A DNA stretch of 41,060 bases from a virus: IMG/VR virus record IMGVR_UViG_3300036104_000011, positions 1 through 41,060 of that record; one strand, given 5' to 3'. Made by a program: the position numbers and the translations under genes. Below are positions 20,295 through 28,155 of the stretch, one piece after another (position 1 is the first letter of the stretch; each line of letters starts with the position of its first letter). The notes beneath the pieces were generated by a model, which was not told the origin of the DNA, did not search any database, and was given only the letters and a program-made list of their open reading frames with translations.

Positions 20295-20887
20295 GCGGCG
20301 CCGAGATCACCATCACCGTCGATGATGCCGGCACCGCGGCCATCCTCGGCCAGCTGGCGGCGTTGATGGACGACATGACGCCGGTCATGGATGAGATCGG
20401 CGGCCACCTGGTGGCCAGCACGCAGATGCGGTTCGAGGACAGCAAGGGCCCGGGCGGCGTGGCCTGGAAGCCCAGCCTACGCGCCCTGAAGGCCAAGGGG
20501 CAGACGCTCGTCGAGAGCGGTCGGCTCAAGGCCAGCATTACCCATGAGGCGGGCCCGAAGAGCGTGACGGTCGGCACCAATGTCGCCTATGCCGCCATTC
20601 ACCAGTTCGGTGGCGAGATCCAGCAATACGCCTATTCCCGGAAGGTGCGGTTCCGCAGCTTCGAGGAGACCGGCGAGGACGGCGTCATCCGCAAGCGCCA
20701 CCACTTTGCCAACGCGAAGGCCAAGAAGGACGTCACCGAAAAGGCAGTGGAGTTCGGCGCCCGCGCCATCACCATGCCGGCCCGGCCTTTCCTGGGCTTC
20801 GACGAGGACGATCGCACGGCGGTCGTCGACATCATCGCCGGCCACATCAACCGCATCACCGGCGGTGGGGGCGCGGCCACCCTATGA
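20291..20887 (+). CDS. virion morphogenesis / tail completion protein (Mu gpG-like)
   Basis: The phage virion morphogenesis family (Mu G, P2 S-like) is involved in head-to-tail joining. The 198-residue product has MDEIGGHLVASTQMRFEDSK, GVAWKPSLRALKAKGQTLVESGRL (about 56-79), VTVGTNVAYAAIHQFG (about 95-110) and TMPARPFLGFDEDD (about 158-171), which are the family's conserved blocks in order. The insertion between the HQFG and ARPFLG blocks is a basic, lysine/arginine-rich segment of about 45 residues. The gene overlaps both neighbours by four bases. Confidence 0.9.
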   Translation: MSGAEITITVDDAGTAAILGQLAALMDDMTPVMDEIGGHLVASTQMRFEDSKGPGGVAWKPSLRALKAKGQTLVESGRLKASITHEAGPKSVTVGTNVAYAAIHQFGGEIQQYAYSRKVRFRSFEETGEDGVIRKRHHFANAKAKKDVTEKAVEFGARAITMPARPFLGFDEDDRTAVVDIIAGHINRITGGGGAATL

Positions 20888-21357
20888 TGGATGCCATCCA
20901 ACAGCGTCTGCGCGCGCAGGTCACTGCGCTGCGCCTGGTTGAAGGTGCGGGGGAGTATGCCGCACTCCAGCAGCTGCCGACGCGCGAGAAAATGCCCGCC
21001 GCCTATGTGCTGCCGATGGACGACAGCGCCCGGCCGAACAGCCGGGCCAGCCAGCTGGTGCACCAGGCCGTCGAGCGCCGCATCACCATCGTGCTGATGA
21101 CGCGCAACGCGCGCGATACCCGCGGCGAGAGCGCCGCCGAGCAGCTGGAGCCAATCCTCTCGGCGATCCGTGCCGCCCTGATCGGCTGGACGCCCGCGCT
21201 GACGGCGCAGCCCGCCCAGGGCGCGCAGATGGTCGATGCCGAGGCCCTGGAGTTCCGCCGCGGCCGCCTGGTCGGGATTGATGACGGCGTCCTCTCCTGG
21301 TCCGAGGAATACGCCTGCCGCGCCGTTCTCCGTGTTTCCTATTCAGGGGTCCCTTAG
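20884..21357 (+). CDS. tail terminator-like protein (Mu gp37-like)
   Basis: A 157-residue protein between the tail completion gene and the tail tube gene, the position of the tail terminator that caps tube polymerisation. It shows an N-terminal helix (MDAIQQRLRAQVTALR), a strand with MPAAYVLPMDDSA, a middle VERRITIVLMTRNARDTRGE, a helix with EQLEPILSAIRAALIGW, and a final strand EEYACRAVLRVSY. This matches the layout of gp37/minor tail protein U-type proteins. Role inferred from layout and place. Confidence 0.75.
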   Translation: MMDAIQQRLRAQVTALRLVEGAGEYAALQQLPTREKMPAAYVLPMDDSARPNSRASQLVHQAVERRITIVLMTRNARDTRGESAAEQLEPILSAIRAALIGWTPALTAQPAQGAQMVDAEALEFRRGRLVGIDDGVLSWSEEYACRAVLRVSYSGVP

Positions 21358-21359
21358 CC

Positions 21360-21560
21360 ATGACTGAGCGCGTCCAAATGCCCATCGCCGGGGGCAGCTA
21401 TCTGCGGCTTGAGGATGGCAGCCTGCAACTGGTGGAGGGGCCGACGGAGACGACGGAGGCCGTGAGCGAGGCCGCGCCACCGGCACCGGTGGAGCCCGCA
21501 CCCACCGCCGATGCGCCCGCCGCGGTCGCGCTCACCACCGATGAAGAGGAGCACATCTGA
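21360..21560 (+). CDS. small tail-associated protein, 66 aa
   Basis: A 66-residue protein with a short beta-type N-terminal part (RVQMPIAGGSYLRLEDGSLQLV) and a long disordered tail rich in alanine, proline, threonine and glutamate, ending EEEHI. It starts three bases after the previous stop and shares one base with the tail tube gene. Similar short proteins with a variable acidic tail occur just before tail tube genes in Mu-like phages; function is unknown. Confidence 0.6.
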   Translation: MTERVQMPIAGGSYLRLEDGSLQLVEGPTETTEAVSEAAPPAPVEPAPTADAPAAVALTTDEEEHI

Positions 21561-22498
21561 TGGCTCGCATTACCCACCAGGTCGCCGTCGCCAAGCTGGA
21601 GAGCACCTACGGCACCGATATCGTCCCTTCGGCCGCCACGGCCGCGGACGTCGTGCTCTGCGACAACTGCACCATCAGCGGCTTCGAGGCGCAGATCGCC
21701 GAGCGCCAGCGCCTGGTGCCCTGGCATGGCAACCGCGGCCGCCCCAGCGCCTATGCCCGCAGCGTGCAGATCAGCCCGGAAGTGGCACTCTGCGGCGGCG
21801 GCGCCGCCGGCACCGTCCCGGCATGGGGCAAGCTGATGCGCATGTGCGGCATGGCGGAGGTCATCACGGCCTCCACCAAGGTGGATTACGCGCCCATCTC
21901 GGCGAGCCAGGAGAGCGGCAGCTTCTACCATTTCCTCGACGGCACCCGGCATCGCGCCCTGGGCGCGCGGGGCAGCTTCGTGTTCAACCTGGCGGCCGGC
22001 GATGAGCCGACGATCGCCTTCAACTTCACCGGGCTGTATTCGGACCCGACGGCCGTGGCGCTGCCCAGCGCCACCTATACCGCCTGGCGCGATGCGCTGG
22101 TGCCGCGTTCGGGCATCACCACCTTCTCGATCGGCGGCAATAACTACCCGCTCCGCATGCTGCGCTACACCCATGGCAATAGCCTGGCCGTGCGCGACAT
22201 CCCGCAAAAGGCCGAGGTCCGCATCACTGACCGCCAGCCGACGATGGAGCTGACGATCGAGGCGCCCGACGCGATCTCGCCCGCCAACTTCTTCGCCCTG
22301 GCCAATGCGGAGACCGAAATGGCCATCATCGCCACCCATGGCACCGTCGCCGGCGACATCATCGAGCTGCGCGCGAACCAGGCCCGCCTGATGCCGGGTG
22401 TGAAGTACGACCGGGATGGTGACGTGGCGATGCTCACCATGACGTTCATGCCGCGCCCCTCGGCCGGCAATGACGAAGTCCTGATCACCGCGCGCTGA
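21560..22498 (+). CDS. tail tube (major tail) protein
   Basis: The 312-residue protein most likely forms the tail tube. It shows AVAKLESTYGTDIVPSAATA near the N-terminus, a VPWHGNRGRPSA loop, a long beta-rich core with FVFNLAAGDEPTIAFNFTGLY, and a C-terminal VAMLTMTFMPRPSAGND, as in major tail proteins of siphoviral Mu-like phages. No sheath gene accompanies it, so the tail is non-contractile. It is followed by the two-frame chaperone gene and the tape measure gene, the canonical order. GAGGAG is present just before the next gene. Confidence 0.85.
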   Translation: MARITHQVAVAKLESTYGTDIVPSAATAADVVLCDNCTISGFEAQIAERQRLVPWHGNRGRPSAYARSVQISPEVALCGGGAAGTVPAWGKLMRMCGMAEVITASTKVDYAPISASQESGSFYHFLDGTRHRALGARGSFVFNLAAGDEPTIAFNFTGLYSDPTAVALPSATYTAWRDALVPRSGITTFSIGGNNYPLRMLRYTHGNSLAVRDIPQKAEVRITDRQPTMELTIEAPDAISPANFFALANAETEMAIIATHGTVAGDIIELRANQARLMPGVKYDRDGDVAMLTMTFMPRPSAGNDEVLITAR

Positions 22499-22508
22499 GG
22501 AGACCGCC

Positions 22509-22865
22509 ATGTTCAAGCTGATGCAGGAGATGACCTGGCTGTGGCCGGTGGCGGTGAAGGTGCCCTGCGAGGGCGGCTTCATCGACCAGGCCTTCCGCGT
22601 GAAGTTTCGTCTGGCGCCGGAGGACCTTCGGTTCGCCATCGGTTACGCGCGCAACGACCAGGAGCTGCAGGCCGGGACCGCCGCGCTGATGAGCGCCGCG
22701 CTCATGGAGATCTACGACGTCCTGGATGAGAACGATGCGCCAGTGGCGCTCAACGACGTCACGCGCCCGGCGCTGCTGGCCAACCCGCTCATTCTGCGCG
22801 CGCTGACCAATGCCTACGTGGAATCCCTGACCGGACAGCCATCGGCCGCCGACGCAAAAAACTGA
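22509..22865 (+). CDS. tail assembly chaperone, zero-frame product
   Basis: The lambda gpG equivalent: a 118-residue helical protein made in excess that binds the tape measure protein during tail assembly. It contains AFRVKFRLAPEDLRFAIGYARNDQELQ and a C-terminal PALLANPLILRALTNAYVESL helix. The ribosome binding site is AGGAGA seven bases before the ATG. At the end of the frame A-AAA-AAC directly precedes the stop codon, so a fraction of ribosomes should shift to the -1 frame and make an extended product. Confidence 0.8.
   Translation: MFKLMQEMTWLWPVAVKVPCEGGFIDQAFRVKFRLAPEDLRFAIGYARNDQELQAGTAALMSAALMEIYDVLDENDAPVALNDVTRPALLANPLILRALTNAYVESLTGQPSAADAKN
22856..22862 (+). promoter_or_regulatory. 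-1 ribosomal frameshift slippery heptamer
   Basis: A-AAA-AAC, an X-XXY-YYZ slippery heptamer in the correct phase, lies immediately before the TGA of the zero frame. A possible stimulatory hairpin, CCCGC (22875-22879) with GCGGG (22890-22894), begins 12 bases downstream. The -1 frame stays open from here to 23236. Programmed frameshifting at this point is a conserved feature of siphovirus tail chaperone genes. Confidence 0.85.
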
Positions 22866-23236
22866 AGGCCATCGCCCGCGCCTGGGCCGGCGGGGGTGAT
22901 GGCGGGAAAGCGCCTGAAGATGCGGCCGAGCAGGCCGAAGGGCTTGGTGTACCGGCCGAGGTGATCGCCGCGATGGTCCAGCGGGCGGCGCGAAAAACTG
23001 AGGCTCTGATGGATGTGTCACCGACGAATTGGGAGGCTCTACGCGTGTTCTGTGCGATGGGAACCCAGTGGCGAAGGGTCGGTATGACGGCGGTTGCCAC
23101 CGGCCTCGACTATGCCGCGCTGCCTGTCGTCTGCGGTGCGGCCGGCATCGAGATCGGCGCCGACCTGATGGCCCGCCTGAGGGTCCTCGAAGGTGAAGCG
23201 ATCGTCGTCATGGCGCAGCGGAGCAAGCGCTCATGA
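22862..23236 (+). CDS. tail assembly chaperone, -1 frame extension (gpT-like)
   Basis: The extension reached by -1 slippage from 22856-22862. It adds 124 residues to the 118 of the first product, giving a fusion of about 242 residues, comparable to lambda gpGT. The first 33 residues are an alanine/glycine-rich linker; from GVPAEVIAAMVQRAARKT on it is helical and resembles small phage proteins annotated DUF1799-like (residues NWEALRVFCAMGTQWRRVG, then GLDYAALPVVCGAAGIE). A GTG at 22961 gives a shorter frame, but no convincing ribosome binding site precedes it. The stop overlaps the tape measure ATG. Confidence 0.8.
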   Translation: MKAIARAWAGGGDGGKAPEDAAEQAEGLGVPAEVIAAMVQRAARKTEALMDVSPTNWEALRVFCAMGTQWRRVGMTAVATGLDYAALPVVCGAAGIEIGADLMARLRVLEGEAIVVMAQRSKRS

Positions 23237-26200
23237 GCAGCACGATGCGCGTCGCACTGGAGATGACGGCCGATAACCGCCAGGCGGTCACAGCGATCGC
23301 TGGTGTGCGGCAAGAAGTGGAGAAGCTGGGCCCGGCCGCCGCTGCCGCTGGCCAGGCTGGCTCGGCCGGCCTCACCCAACTCGGCACAGCAGCTGCGGGC
23401 GCCGCCACCCCGCTCACCCGCGCGGCAGGGGGGCTGCGCGAGACGGAGGTGGCGGCGCGGGCGGCGGGGCAGGCCGTCGGCGTCACGTCGAACCAGATGC
23501 GCCAGCTGGCGCCGCAGCTGAACGACATCGCCACCCAGCTGGCCATGGGCCAGAGCCCCTTCATGATCCTGGCGGCGCAGGGTGGCCAGATCACGCAGAT
23601 CTTCGGCGGGGTGCGCAACACGCTTGCAGCCCTGGCCGGCTTCCTTGGGCCGGGCGGCATCGCAGCCATCCTTGGTGTGGGCATCGGTGGCGCGATCGCG
23701 GCTGGCCTTCAGCGCGATGCCGTAGCGCTGAGCGACCTAAGCCAACGTCTTCGCGCCACTCGAGCTGATGCGGCGAGCCTCGCTCGCGAGGTGGATCAGG
23801 CCGCACAGAACGTTTCCCAGAGCAGCGGCGTGAGTCGGTCCGATGCTCGGGACGTCGGGCGCATCATTGCCGGCCAGCGGAATTTCCAGGGTGATCGAGC
23901 AGAGATCGAGGGGCTTATCCGTCTATCAGCTGACCTCGCGCGCGTCATGGGCGTGGATGTGACGCAGGCGGCGGAACAGTTCACCGCCAAGGCGATCCGC
24001 GACCCCGCGGCCGCTGCACGCGAGGCTGCTGCAGGTGGGCTGCTTGGCTTCAACGATGCGCTCAGACGCCAAGCTGAGCTGCTTGTTGCGGCTGGTGACA
24101 GGGCCGGCGCATCCAGGCTGGTTCTCGATCAGTTCGGCCGTGCGGCCGCTGGTGCCGCGCAGGACCTGACGCCGCTGCAGCAGCTGTGGGAACGCGTGGC
24201 GAATGCGATGTCGAGCGCTGCAAACGCCGCGACCGATCTCGCTAATCGTGCACTTCGCGGTATGCCGGCACCGAGCCAGGGGGTGCAGGACGCGCAGGGA
24301 CTGAGCACTCGAAATACGACTCTGGAGATTTTGCGCCAGGAGCTCGCCGCGCGGCAATCGGCATTGCCTGAGGGACGTCGCGACACGGACCCCAGGGTCG
24401 TGTCGATGCAAACGGAGATCGCGCGTCTTGAGACCGAGGTTGCGTCGCTCAGTGCGCGCGTTCCCACCGCGCTCCGCAGTAATTCAGTCAGCCCCGAGCT
24501 GAGCGTAATCACCGCCACCAGCACGACCCGGGAGGTACAGGCCGCGGTAACGGCCCAAGCGCGCCTCATGGGTGTGCCGGAAGACCTGGCCCTCGCAATT
24601 GCACGACGCGAAAACGGGCTCAGCTTCAACGGACGCAATGGCGAAGTCGCCCGTTCGCCTGCGGGCGCGTTGGGCACAATGCAGCTTATGCCGGAGACGG
24701 CGGCAGGCCTTGGCGTGGACCCGCGCAATCCGATCGAAAACATCCTCGGCGGCTTGAAATTCATCCAGCAGCTCGCCGCTAATCCGCTCTTCAGAGGCGA
24801 CAACAGCCTGATCGGCGCAGCTTATAACGCTGGCCCAGGTCGGGTGACGCAGTATCTACAAGGCGAGGGCCGCCCACTGGCGGGCGAGACCCTTCGCTAC
24901 GCCGCCGCGATGCCAGGCGGAGGACGCCTGGCCGAATCGGGCCGAGCGGTGACCGCTGCCGACCAGGCCACCCAAGGCTTTGATGGCAACGCCGATCAGC
25001 GACGCGTGCTGAACGAACGCATCTCCACTGCCCGGCGCGGTTTGGCTCCGCTTGATCCCGACAGCGATGAAGCAAAGCGATATTCAGAAGCTATAACTCA
25101 GCTTCAGGCCCAGCTGGCTGCCTTAGACACACCGCTGGAGCGGTCAGCCCGCGCACTCCGCGACCAAGGCGCGGCCTTTAGAGAAAATGCCGGCGCAGCG
25201 CGTGATCTTGTCCAGGCTGAGAGCCAGGCGCGCAACACTGCCCGCGAGCGCGGGCTAACTGGCCAAGGGGCTGACGCCTTCGTCAGCGATGAGGTCCAGC
25301 GGGAGCGTGGCCGGCTGGCCGACACCTTCCGGCAGAGCGTCGTTGAGCGGACTCGCGAAATCGATGTCCAGCGGGCCGGCCTGGCGGTTGCGCAGGACGG
25401 GGCTGCCGCAGTCGAGCGGGATACCATCGCCCAGCAGGCTCGCAACATCGCTCTGCGTTCCGCCATTGCCGGCACGGCTGAATATGCCGAGCAGGTACGC
25501 ACCCTAATCCCGCTCCTGACCACGGCGGCAAGCACTCCGCGCATCTCAACGCTCCTCGTCGATCAGTCGCAGCGCCGGGCGAGCCAGAACCTGGAACAGG
25601 ACCTTATCGGCGCAACCGCGACTGAGCGCGCCCAGCGCACCGCGCAGCTGCGCGCCGAGCAGCGCCTCGGCATTGGCGCGAACACGCCCGAAGGCCAGAC
25701 TGCAATAGCCAATGAGCGTGCGCTCGCCGCGAACCAGGTTGAGCTGGAGCGACAGCAGGCCACGTTCCAAGAGATCGGTCGGGTGGGCGAGCAGGCCTTC
25801 GACCGGATCGGCAGCGCGATCACCAGCGGCACGCTGAGCCTGAAGAGCATGGGCAGCATAGGCACATCCGTCGCCAGCGAACTCGTGCAGGCCTTCGCCC
25901 GGCTTGCCATCCTGAACCCCATCAAGAACGCGCTGCTCGGCGGCAACAGCCCGACCCTGTCGGATGCTGGCGGCTTGTTGGGCCGGCTGCTGGGCAACAG
26001 CACGCTGCAAACCGGTAGTGCGACCTCCGCATCGACCTACGCCTCCGTGGGTGGCGGCATCGATGGCGCATTCGGCTTCCATGGCGGAGGCATTGCCGGC
26101 GGCATTCCCACCTTCTTCCGGCCGATGAACGACAACCTCTTCACCGATGCCCGCCGCTATCACGCCGGCGGCCTGATCGGCCACGACGAGGTGCCGGCCA

Positions 26201-26469
26201 TCCTGCAGAAGGGCGAGGGCGTCTTTACCGCCGACCAGATGGCGGCCATGGGCCCGGCCGGCCACAACGTCACCGTCAACATGCCGGTGAACTTCACCGG
26301 CGACAGCGGCAGCCAGGCCGACCGCGAAAGCCTGCTGGCCGTGGTGGACCAGCGGGTGCGCGCCGGCGTTGCCGCCGCGCTGCCCAGCACGGTGAAGGCC
26401 GCCCACGCCTACACGCTGGCCGAGGTGAACCGCGGCGGTGCCGCCGCCAGAACCCTGGGGAGGCGCTGA
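23233..26469 (+). CDS. tape measure protein with lytic transglycosylase domain
   Basis: A 1078-residue protein that sets tail length and forms the core of the tail. The N-terminus shows AGVRQEVEKLGPAAAAAGQ-type coiled helices, and a tail-length domain with LRQLAPQLNDIATQLAMGQSP (about 88-108) and a hydrophobic helix AALAGFLGPGGIAAILGVGI (about 132-151). Residues about 437-570 form an SLT lytic transglycosylase: catalytic Glu460 in ARREN, GALGTMQLMPETA near 477-489 and GAAYNAGPGRVTQYL. This would cut peptidoglycan as DNA enters. A long helical region follows (to about 880). The C-terminus (about 930-1030) has glycine-rich and HAGGLIGHDEVPAILQKGEGVFT segments typical of tape measure ends. Confidence 0.92.
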   Translation: MSSTMRVALEMTADNRQAVTAIAGVRQEVEKLGPAAAAAGQAGSAGLTQLGTAAAGAATPLTRAAGGLRETEVAARAAGQAVGVTSNQMRQLAPQLNDIATQLAMGQSPFMILAAQGGQITQIFGGVRNTLAALAGFLGPGGIAAILGVGIGGAIAAGLQRDAVALSDLSQRLRATRADAASLAREVDQAAQNVSQSSGVSRSDARDVGRIIAGQRNFQGDRAEIEGLIRLSADLARVMGVDVTQAAEQFTAKAIRDPAAAAREAAAGGLLGFNDALRRQAELLVAAGDRAGASRLVLDQFGRAAAGAAQDLTPLQQLWERVANAMSSAANAATDLANRALRGMPAPSQGVQDAQGLSTRNTTLEILRQELAARQSALPEGRRDTDPRVVSMQTEIARLETEVASLSARVPTALRSNSVSPELSVITATSTTREVQAAVTAQARLMGVPEDLALAIARRENGLSFNGRNGEVARSPAGALGTMQLMPETAAGLGVDPRNPIENILGGLKFIQQLAANPLFRGDNSLIGAAYNAGPGRVTQYLQGEGRPLAGETLRYAAAMPGGGRLAESGRAVTAADQATQGFDGNADQRRVLNERISTARRGLAPLDPDSDEAKRYSEAITQLQAQLAALDTPLERSARALRDQGAAFRENAGAARDLVQAESQARNTARERGLTGQGADAFVSDEVQRERGRLADTFRQSVVERTREIDVQRAGLAVAQDGAAAVERDTIAQQARNIALRSAIAGTAEYAEQVRTLIPLLTTAASTPRISTLLVDQSQRRASQNLEQDLIGATATERAQRTAQLRAEQRLGIGANTPEGQTAIANERALAANQVELERQQATFQEIGRVGEQAFDRIGSAITSGTLSLKSMGSIGTSVASELVQAFARLAILNPIKNALLGGNSPTLSDAGGLLGRLLGNSTLQTGSATSASTYASVGGGIDGAFGFHGGGIAGGIPTFFRPMNDNLFTDARRYHAGGLIGHDEVPAILQKGEGVFTADQMAAMGPAGHNVTVNMPVNFTGDSGSQADRESLLAVVDQRVRAGVAAALPSTVKAAHAYTLAEVNRGGAAARTLGRR

Positions 26470-27125
26470 TGGCCTATCTGCCATGGCCCAGCGTGCTCCT
26501 GCCGTCGAGCTACGAACTCTACCTGGCCTTCAATACCCAGTCCGGCGGCGTCAGCCCCTTCGACAAGAGCGAGCAGACGCTGGAACAGCCCGGCGCGCGG
26601 TGGGTGGCACGGCTCAACTTCGAGAACCTCTTGATCTCCGAAGGGCGGCTGCTGACGGCATTTCTCAATGGCCTGCGCGGCCGCGCCGGGCGCTTCACCT
26701 GGGGCCCACCCTCCTGGGCGCCACAGGGCAGCGCCATAGCCGATGGCGGTTCGTCGGTCATCAACGGCGCCTCGCAGAGCGGGGTGCTGGTGCAGACGCG
26801 CGGCTTCGCAGCCAGCCGCCCGGCCATCTTCTACCCCGGCGACTTCCTGAGCTGGCCCGACACCGCAGGCCGGCCGCAGCTGCACCAGGTGGTGGCCGAT
26901 GGAGCGACACCGGACGGCAATTTCGCCGCTACCGGCAGCAGCGCTGGCGGGTTGTGCAGCTTCCGGGTCTCCCCGCCCATTCGGCGCAGCCCGAATGACG
27001 GCGCGGTCCTGAGCATTTCCGCGCCGACCGGCCTGTTCCGCCTCTCGAAGGATGCGGTGCCGCCCAGCTTCTCGGGCGGGATGTTCGCCAGCTGCAGCGT
27101 CGATATCGAGGAGAGCATCTTTTGA
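26469..27125 (+). CDS. distal tail protein-like, 218 aa
   Basis: First gene after the tape measure, sharing its last base. The 218-residue protein is beta-rich, with SSYELYLAFNTQSGGVSPFDKSEQTLEQPG split across the N-terminus, then GRAGRFTWGPPSWAP, VLVQTRGFAASRPAIFYPGDFL and a final SFSGGMFASCSVDIEES. It resembles the tail-tip proteins following the tape measure in B3/RcapMu-type phages, equivalent to a distal tail protein. The assignment is mainly by position and fold-like pattern. Confidence 0.65.
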   Translation: MAYLPWPSVLLPSSYELYLAFNTQSGGVSPFDKSEQTLEQPGARWVARLNFENLLISEGRLLTAFLNGLRGRAGRFTWGPPSWAPQGSAIADGGSSVINGASQSGVLVQTRGFAASRPAIFYPGDFLSWPDTAGRPQLHQVVADGATPDGNFAATGSSAGGLCSFRVSPPIRRSPNDGAVLSISAPTGLFRLSKDAVPPSFSGGMFASCSVDIEESIF

Positions 27126-27721
27126 CCCGTGGCCTGACAACCGCCGTCTCGAATGCCGTCTCGGCCGCGAATGTCGTTCGCACCTGCGCCGTCGAGCTCG
27201 ACTTCGCCTCCGGTGTGCTGCGCGCCGCCGGAAGCCCTTGCGACGTGATTTTCGGCGGCAGCACCTATCTGGGTGTGGGGTCGCTGGGTGGGATTTCCAG
27301 CGTCCAGGAAAGCCCGGAGCTGCGCAGCTACGGCCTTACCCTGGCGCTGGCAGGTGTGCCGCGGGACGCCGTCGCGATCGCCATGGGGGAACACTACCAG
27401 GGCCGCAGTGGAACGGTGTGGGAGGTCGTTCTCGACCCCAGCACCTATCTGCCGCTGGCCGATCCGATCTGCGTCTTCCGGGGACGGATGGACCAGATGG
27501 TGGTGCATCTGGGCGATACCGCGACCATCCAGCTCACCATGACCAATCGGCTGGCGGACTGGGAGCGGCCGCGGCTGCGCCGGTACACTGATGAGGACCA
27601 GCGGCGCGACTACCCCAGCGACGACGGCTTCCGCTTCGTGCCCTCCACCGCTGAGAAAGAGCTCGTCTGGCCGGCCAAGGGCTTCACGGGCAGCAGCTCG
27701 TCCAGCTCATCGGGACGATAG
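27122..27721 (+). CDS. tail tip/hub protein, 199 aa
   Basis: Starts with TTG at 27122 overlapping the previous stop. The 199-residue product has a beta-rich N-terminus (TCAVELDFASGVLRAAG), a GVGSLGGISSVQES segment, YGLTLALAGVPRDAVAIAMGE and a C-terminal region with RYTDEDQRRDYPSDDGFRFV followed by KELVWPAKGF and a serine-rich end. This resembles small tail-tip proteins that precede the NlpC/P60-type protein and gpJ in lambda-like tails. The exact function is unknown. Confidence 0.65.
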   Translation: MTRGLTTAVSNAVSAANVVRTCAVELDFASGVLRAAGSPCDVIFGGSTYLGVGSLGGISSVQESPELRSYGLTLALAGVPRDAVAIAMGEHYQGRSGTVWEVVLDPSTYLPLADPICVFRGRMDQMVVHLGDTATIQLTMTNRLADWERPRLRRYTDEDQRRDYPSDDGFRFVPSTAEKELVWPAKGFTGSSSSSSSGR

Positions 27722-27723
27722 GC

Positions 27724-28155
27724 ATGCGCGAGCCTTCCACCCTTCGCCGGCGACAGGACTGGCCTGAAGTGCTCGCTACCGAGCTCGATGCACGGGCTGC
27801 GGCGTCTTTCGTCTGGGGTTTGAACGACTGCTGCACCCTGGCTTGCGACATGGTCCTGGCGCTGACCGGCGTTGATCCGATCGCCGAGTTTCGTGGCAGC
27901 TACAACAACGAGGCGGGAGCCGAGGCAATTCTCATCCATGAGGGCGGCCTGGCTGCGCTGGCCGAGCGGGTGGCCGCGGCTGCCGGCCTTGGAGCCTGCC
28001 ATCCCGGCTTTGCTCAGCGCGGCGACGTGGCCCTGGTTGAGCATGGCAACACACTCGCCATGGGCGTGATTGCTGGCGATAGCGTCGCGGTACCGGGCCC
28101 GGATGGCCTCCACTTTCTGCCGCTCAGCGTCGTGCTGCGCGCCTGGAGCGTCTGA
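27724..28155 (+). CDS. DUF6950-like tail-associated protein (NlpC/P60 position)
   Basis: A 143-residue protein at the place where lambda-like tails encode gpK (NlpC/P60 peptidase). It shows FVWGLNDCCTLACDMVLALTG near residues 30-50, with a cysteine in the typical WGxxDC position, then DPIAEFRGSYNNEAGA, GGLAALAERVA and FAQRGDVALVEHGNTLAMGVI. This pattern fits the DUF6950 family, related to cysteine peptidase folds. Whether it is an active peptidase is not certain. It ends right before the large fibre gene, with no gap. Confidence 0.75.
   Translation: MREPSTLRRRQDWPEVLATELDARAAASFVWGLNDCCTLACDMVLALTGVDPIAEFRGSYNNEAGAEAILIHEGGLAALAERVAAAAGLGACHPGFAQRGDVALVEHGNTLAMGVIAGDSVAVPGPDGLHFLPLSVVLRAWSV

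Noticed and set aside
27724-28155. Calling this gene a confirmed NlpC/P60 endopeptidase
   Set aside because: A cysteine is in the expected place, but the histidine and third polar residue of the catalytic set could not be assigned with confidence.
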